NCBI GenBank assembly: GCA_026874595.1
Contig: CM049320.1
Span: forward strand, 33,820,214-33,884,213
Reading direction: 5' to 3'
DNA length: 64,000 nucleotides
DNA from: Sipunculus nudus
Lineage: Eukaryota > Annelida > Sipuncula > Golfingiida > Sipunculidae
The notes under the pieces are model-generated. The model was not told the DNA's origin, made no database searches, and worked only from the letters and a program-made list of their open reading frames with translations. This document shows positions 60,363-64,000 of this stretch, piece by piece. Every line of letters begins with the position of its first letter. Position 1 is the stretch's first letter. A program made the position numbers and the translations under genes.

Positions 60363-60988
60363 CTACCCATTACCATGTTCAAGATCTAAGTCAACAGGGA
60401 ATTTAGTATTTGGTTTGTGACAATGATTAACAGTTCTTTTCCACATGATTTTATGGGCCAGCCTGGGGGCAAAAGAACCTTGACTTGACCCTTGGCGTCC
60501 AATAAGCAATATGCATACTTTGGACAGTCGGTTATTTTTGCAGAAGAATGAGGTGGCTGTCAACCATCAATTACTCGGTGTCCCTTCTCACATGTAACTG
60601 AAATCACTGCCTTTTTCAGACGTTACTTTGGGTGATTGGCTATTATCTGCATATCTAGGACATTGCTGGCAATATGCTCATGCTTCCATAGTCCACATGG
60701 CTTTTTGGGGCTTTGAACAGTAATCACATATATACGTATTACTTCTGGGCGCACACATTTGTGCCTGGCACGATAGGGTGAACACAAATTCAAACATTTT
60801 CCATCTATTATGTATGCAGAGGTAAACTTGTCCACTTGTCCAGTAATGATGCAGACTGGTAGTCTGTTTTTACCACTTCTGGTACGTTTGTTGCTCCAGC
60901 GTAACATTTTGCGGAGGCCAGTGTACAAATGCATGCTCAAGGCAGCTTCTGATACATATGATGCCAAATTACCAAGACAGGAAATCAT
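60363..60988 (-). pseudogene. Unrecognised coding remnant
   Basis: A 121-codon frame (60623-60988) is the longest non-transposon frame in the right end. It begins MISCLGNLASYVSEAALSMH, has a basic stretch (RWSNKRTRSGK) and several Cys (LCSPYRARHKC), and ends near LDMQIIANHPK. A second frame (60363-60563) may continue it after a shift. Composition is protein-like. No family recognised. It could be a gene fragment or an old transposon. Confidence 0.3.
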
Positions 60989-61039
60989 TCTTCATAATTT
61001 GGGTGTTATCAAAACACACAGAAATAAATTAAAATGAGA

Positions 61040-61645
61040 CACTGATACCACAGATCTTAACTTCAAGAACTTGGCATTAGAATGAGAATTTTCTGAGAAA
61101 AACAAATTTGATATTGGTCGTTAAGCATGTTACCATTTCTTTCATGATTTAATATTATCAATGCATTAAAAGTGCAATATATTTCCTTTTTTAAACACAT
61201 CAAACTGATGCCAGTAATTACTGTAAGAATACCTATGTACTTGTTTCCTACTTTTTTACCACATATTTACCTAAGTCAAGGATGTTCAACATCTAGCCTG
61301 TGTATTGTTTCTTGAAATTAAATTGACTTGAAAAAAATTAAATCAACGGTAAAAAATACATTATTAGGTTTGAACTAGAATAAAAAAAACAACCTTTACA
61401 TCTTTTTTCTGTAATTTCTTCTCTAATTGTAGTGCTCAAATATTTGTAAGTATTCTTATTTTATACAAGCAACAGGGAAATCAAAGTTTCCATCTCATTA
61501 CTGCTTTCCGTCTTTTCTACTGCGTAAAGCGCAATAGCGTAAATATTGTAAATAAACATACTTTCTTACTTTAACCAAAGTAGTCTGAATATGATAATAT
61601 GGATTACTTCTTATTTTACTCATATTAAGGTTCTCTTTTGTTTTT
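61040..61645. other. AT-rich stretch, no gene seen
   Basis: Poly-A and poly-T rich with no coding or repeat signal I can name. Confidence 0.45.
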
Positions 61646-62600
61646 AGCTCAGCTGACTTTCATTCATGCTGGGCTATAGCGATGGGTCTTTGTCCGTCGT
61701 CCTTCCGTCTGTCCGTCCGGCCGGCCGGCCGTCCGGCCGGCCGGCCGTCCGTCCGTTAGCAGGGCACAAATCGTAACCATAGGGGCTAGGGCCATGAACC
61801 CTATGCAGTCTTAGAGGTTCTAAAAAGATCTCCTTGCAAACCTGAAATTAGGTCACTGCGACCTATATTCTCGAAGTTATGGGGTGTGTTTGCATCCCCC
61901 AGAAATAATTCTTTTAGCCAAAATTTTCATCCCAAACCTTCCATCTTTCACATACAGCTCACCTACCAACAGGGGAAAAACCATAATTATTTTGAGGTCA
62001 CAATGTCAAAGGTCAAGGTCACAGAACCAACTTCTTTGAAAAGCCTGTGGATGCATTTTAAGCCACACCTTTCATCCCAATTCTTTGATCTTTCACATAT
62101 AGCTCACCTACTAAGTGGGAGAAGAATCCTATAGATGTTGAGGTCGCAAGGTCAAAGGTCAGGGTCACAGGATCCCCTTCTTTGAAAAGGTTGTGGACAC
62201 ATTTCAAGCTAGACCTTTCATTCCAAACCTTTCAGCACTGATATCGCTTCTCTGCCGACAGGGGAAAAGACCTGTTGATTTTGAGGTCTAGCTTTTCAGG
62301 CAAACTTTTCAATCTATACTTTCCATCTGTCATATATGGCTTACCTACCAATAGGGGAAGAAGCCTATTGAAGTTGAGTTCAAAAGGTCAAAGGTCAAGG
62401 TCACAATATTGTTCTAAATGCTTGTGAACATATTTCAAGTGCAACTGTTCAACCCAAACCTTCAGTCTTTCACATATGCCACATCTATGCATCACTCAAT
62501 GTGATTCAAACTTCATATTAATGGGTCTTTTTGCATGAAGTAATAACTAATTGATTTTGAGGTCAGCTGGTCAGGAGGTTAAAGGTTGCAGGTCTAATTT
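61646..62600 (+). repeat. Bivalve-type dispersed repeat, longest copy, with AGGTCA units
   Basis: It begins 'tagctcagctgactttcattcatg', then 'gctatagcgatgggtctttg', then a CCGTCC/CCGGCCGG core (61,690-61,757), then 'gggcacaaatcgta' and AGGTCActgCGACCT at 61,850. Three to four units of about 140-150 bp follow, each with 'ttcatcccaaaccttccatc', 'agctcacctaccaacaggggaa' and 'aggtcaaggtca'. A frame at 61886-62134 is made of these units. Confidence 0.75.
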
Positions 62601-63279
62601 ATTCACTCATTGGTTGCCAAGTAATTACACCCGGCCAGATGTAATTGGTTAATAGTTACCCATCATTTAGAAAGAATCCAGTCAATTTATTATGTAGACC
62701 ATCTCTATTTTTCTTGTATATATAAGCTTGCACTCCAGCTGGTACATCTCACCGTGTGGCTGTAATTGTGAGTGACACTGGTGACATATGACTCCCTTTT
62801 GTATCAGGCTATTAAGTGATAAGGCTGAGTGATAAGTACCTCGTTACTGCATAACAAAACACTGTTGTTGCAATACTTCAGCCAGGAATTAACACTATGA
62901 GAGTATAGTATTAAGGTTTAGCTACTGATTTATAAGATGATGGGAACATTTTGCAGTTTATTTTATGGAATCATAGCAATAAACTTAGTTTCCTAGATAT
63001 CTGAATATGTTTATATAAATCACCACATATAAGAGCAAGTGTTTGTTCTCATAATATGTGGATGTGTACTTGATTAAGGATGGCTTTATTTTATTACAAG
63101 ACTCTTAGTCATGCTTTCTGCATTTCTTTTCTTTCAGGTTTTGCAGTTTACCAACCCTGCTGACCCCATTGAAAAGCAGAGTGATAATAACAAATATTGG
63201 ACCTACACTTTTACATTTGCATATCGGTAAATCTTATATGAGCGCCTGAACATGCCTTTTGAATTGTTTTGGACATTCA
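62601..63279. other. Intergenic or intronic DNA, no gene seen
   Basis: Mixed AT-rich sequence. A T-rich tract ending TTTCTTTCAG at about 63,137 could be a splice acceptor, followed by GTTTTGCAGTTTACCAACCC, but no convincing exon follows. Confidence 0.4.
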
Positions 63280-63560
63280 TTACTGTGACATCATTTGGAG
63301 AATTTGCCCCAAGTTTGGTCTCTTATTGGAGGATGTGTGATATCAAATGACAGACTTGTCAGAAATCCATTATGTCTGCCAGTTAGCCACCTTAGAAATC
63401 CTTTTTTCAGTGCAGTTTCAGTAATTTTCCTTCAATTTTTGGTCCGATTTAGAGAATGGTTGTTGTCTGATTTCAGACCTGTCAGAAGTCCAAAATGGCC
63501 ACCAGGCAACCATCTTTAAATTCCTTTTGATCATATTATCTCAAGAACTGTTAAAGTGAA
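63280..63560 (+). repeat. Diverged two-unit repeat (AATGGCCACCAGGCAACC type)
   Basis: The phrases 'gacttgtcagaaatccatta...agccaccttagaaatcc' and 'gacctgtcagaagtccaaaa...ggccaccaggcaacc' are about 130 bp apart and related, as is 'ggtcyr..att.rgag' between them. The 74-codon frame over it is made of the repeat. Confidence 0.5.
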
Positions 63561-64000
63561 GGCAGTCGGACGTCTATTAATGTAATCTTACAAAGGATTG
63601 GGTCAAATATTTCTTAATAAATATTATCATCATATATGAAAGTGCAGTACAGTTGGCTTGTATTGAATAAAAATTCATACAGAAGCACCTGTTTCTCAGT
63701 AATTCTTGCATGGATTTCCCTGATTTTTTGCTATATATTTTGATCTTATATTTGCCCTTTGTGGTGTTCCTTTTGAGACTGGCAGGTATCAAGTAAGCTA
63801 TGGGAATAGTTCTGGATACCTTAACAATCATACATTTTCCTCAGACCAGCAATTCACTGTGTTTTAACCAGACATAGGTGATATATATTTCTGTTGTCGT
63901 AGAAAATTTCAACAAATTGGCAAATTGGTTCTTCAAAATTTGACTGGAAGTTGTGAATCTCAGCCCATGATGTCGCAGGTCATGCTTGGCAGCTGAGCGT
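63561..64000. other. Right end of window, no gene seen
   Basis: AT-rich. A minus-strand frame at 63577-63831 has no motif. Confidence 0.45.

Noticed and set aside
61928-62480. A CRISPR-like array
   Set aside because: The regular units are whole diverged repeats of about 140-150 bp with no short identical repeats and unique spacers, in a eukaryotic setting.

Overview
The window looks like nuclear DNA from a lophotrochozoan animal, most probably a bivalve mollusc. It is AT-rich, its coding pieces are small exons with ordinary GT-AG introns, and it is full of dispersed repeats carrying the phrases 'agctatagcgat...tttgtccgtcgtcc' and 'aggtcacaaggtcaaaggtca', which I know from bivalve genomes. 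The host assignment is inference. No complete host gene is visible.

Layout. 1-6.5 kb is mostly single-copy AT-rich DNA with simple repeats, two weak coding fragments and an odd GC-rich patch with two perfect palindromes (6.07-6.5 kb). 6.5-51.4 kb is a mosaic of duplicated blocks of three kinds. L blocks (4.6-4.7 kb, four copies: 8.3, 12.9, 27.7 and 38.0 kb) carry a broken non-LTR retrotransposon. X blocks (about 4.9 kb, three copies: 19.7, 32.3 and 45.3 kb) carry two ankyrin-type exons on the + strand, and on the - strand broken pieces of a LINE, a Ty3/gypsy-type integrase, a B-box-like zinc finger and an unknown reading frame. P blocks are introns with a widespread marine-invertebrate repeat, and two copies carry a further ankyrin exon. 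51.4-57 kb holds older, diverged copies of the same material and an array of repeats rich in AGGTCAnnnTGACCT palindromes. 57.5-59.2 kb is a decayed RecQ-type helicase. The rest is repeats and unassigned DNA.

How the parts relate. The one host signal that recurs is a set of 99-bp exons, each coding exactly one 33-residue ankyrin repeat, each in phase 0, each with a pyrimidine tract plus CAG before it and GTAAGY or GTGAGT after it. They fall into three classes (alpha, beta, gamma) that recur in the same order as the blocks duplicate. This suggests the window is the inside of a large ankyrin-repeat gene on the + strand, expanding by exon-bearing segmental duplication while transposons load its introns.

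The duplications act as built-in empty sites for two DNA transposons. One is a 2,595-bp pogo/Tigger element (39,765-42,359, TA target duplication) whose transposase is intact but for one frameshift near its C-terminus. The other is a 2,092-bp insertion (17,632-19,723) flanked by AT and bounded by short inverted ends; I cannot place it firmly. Block L3/X2 is itself a mosaic: its left part is almost identical to the first block and its right part to the third.
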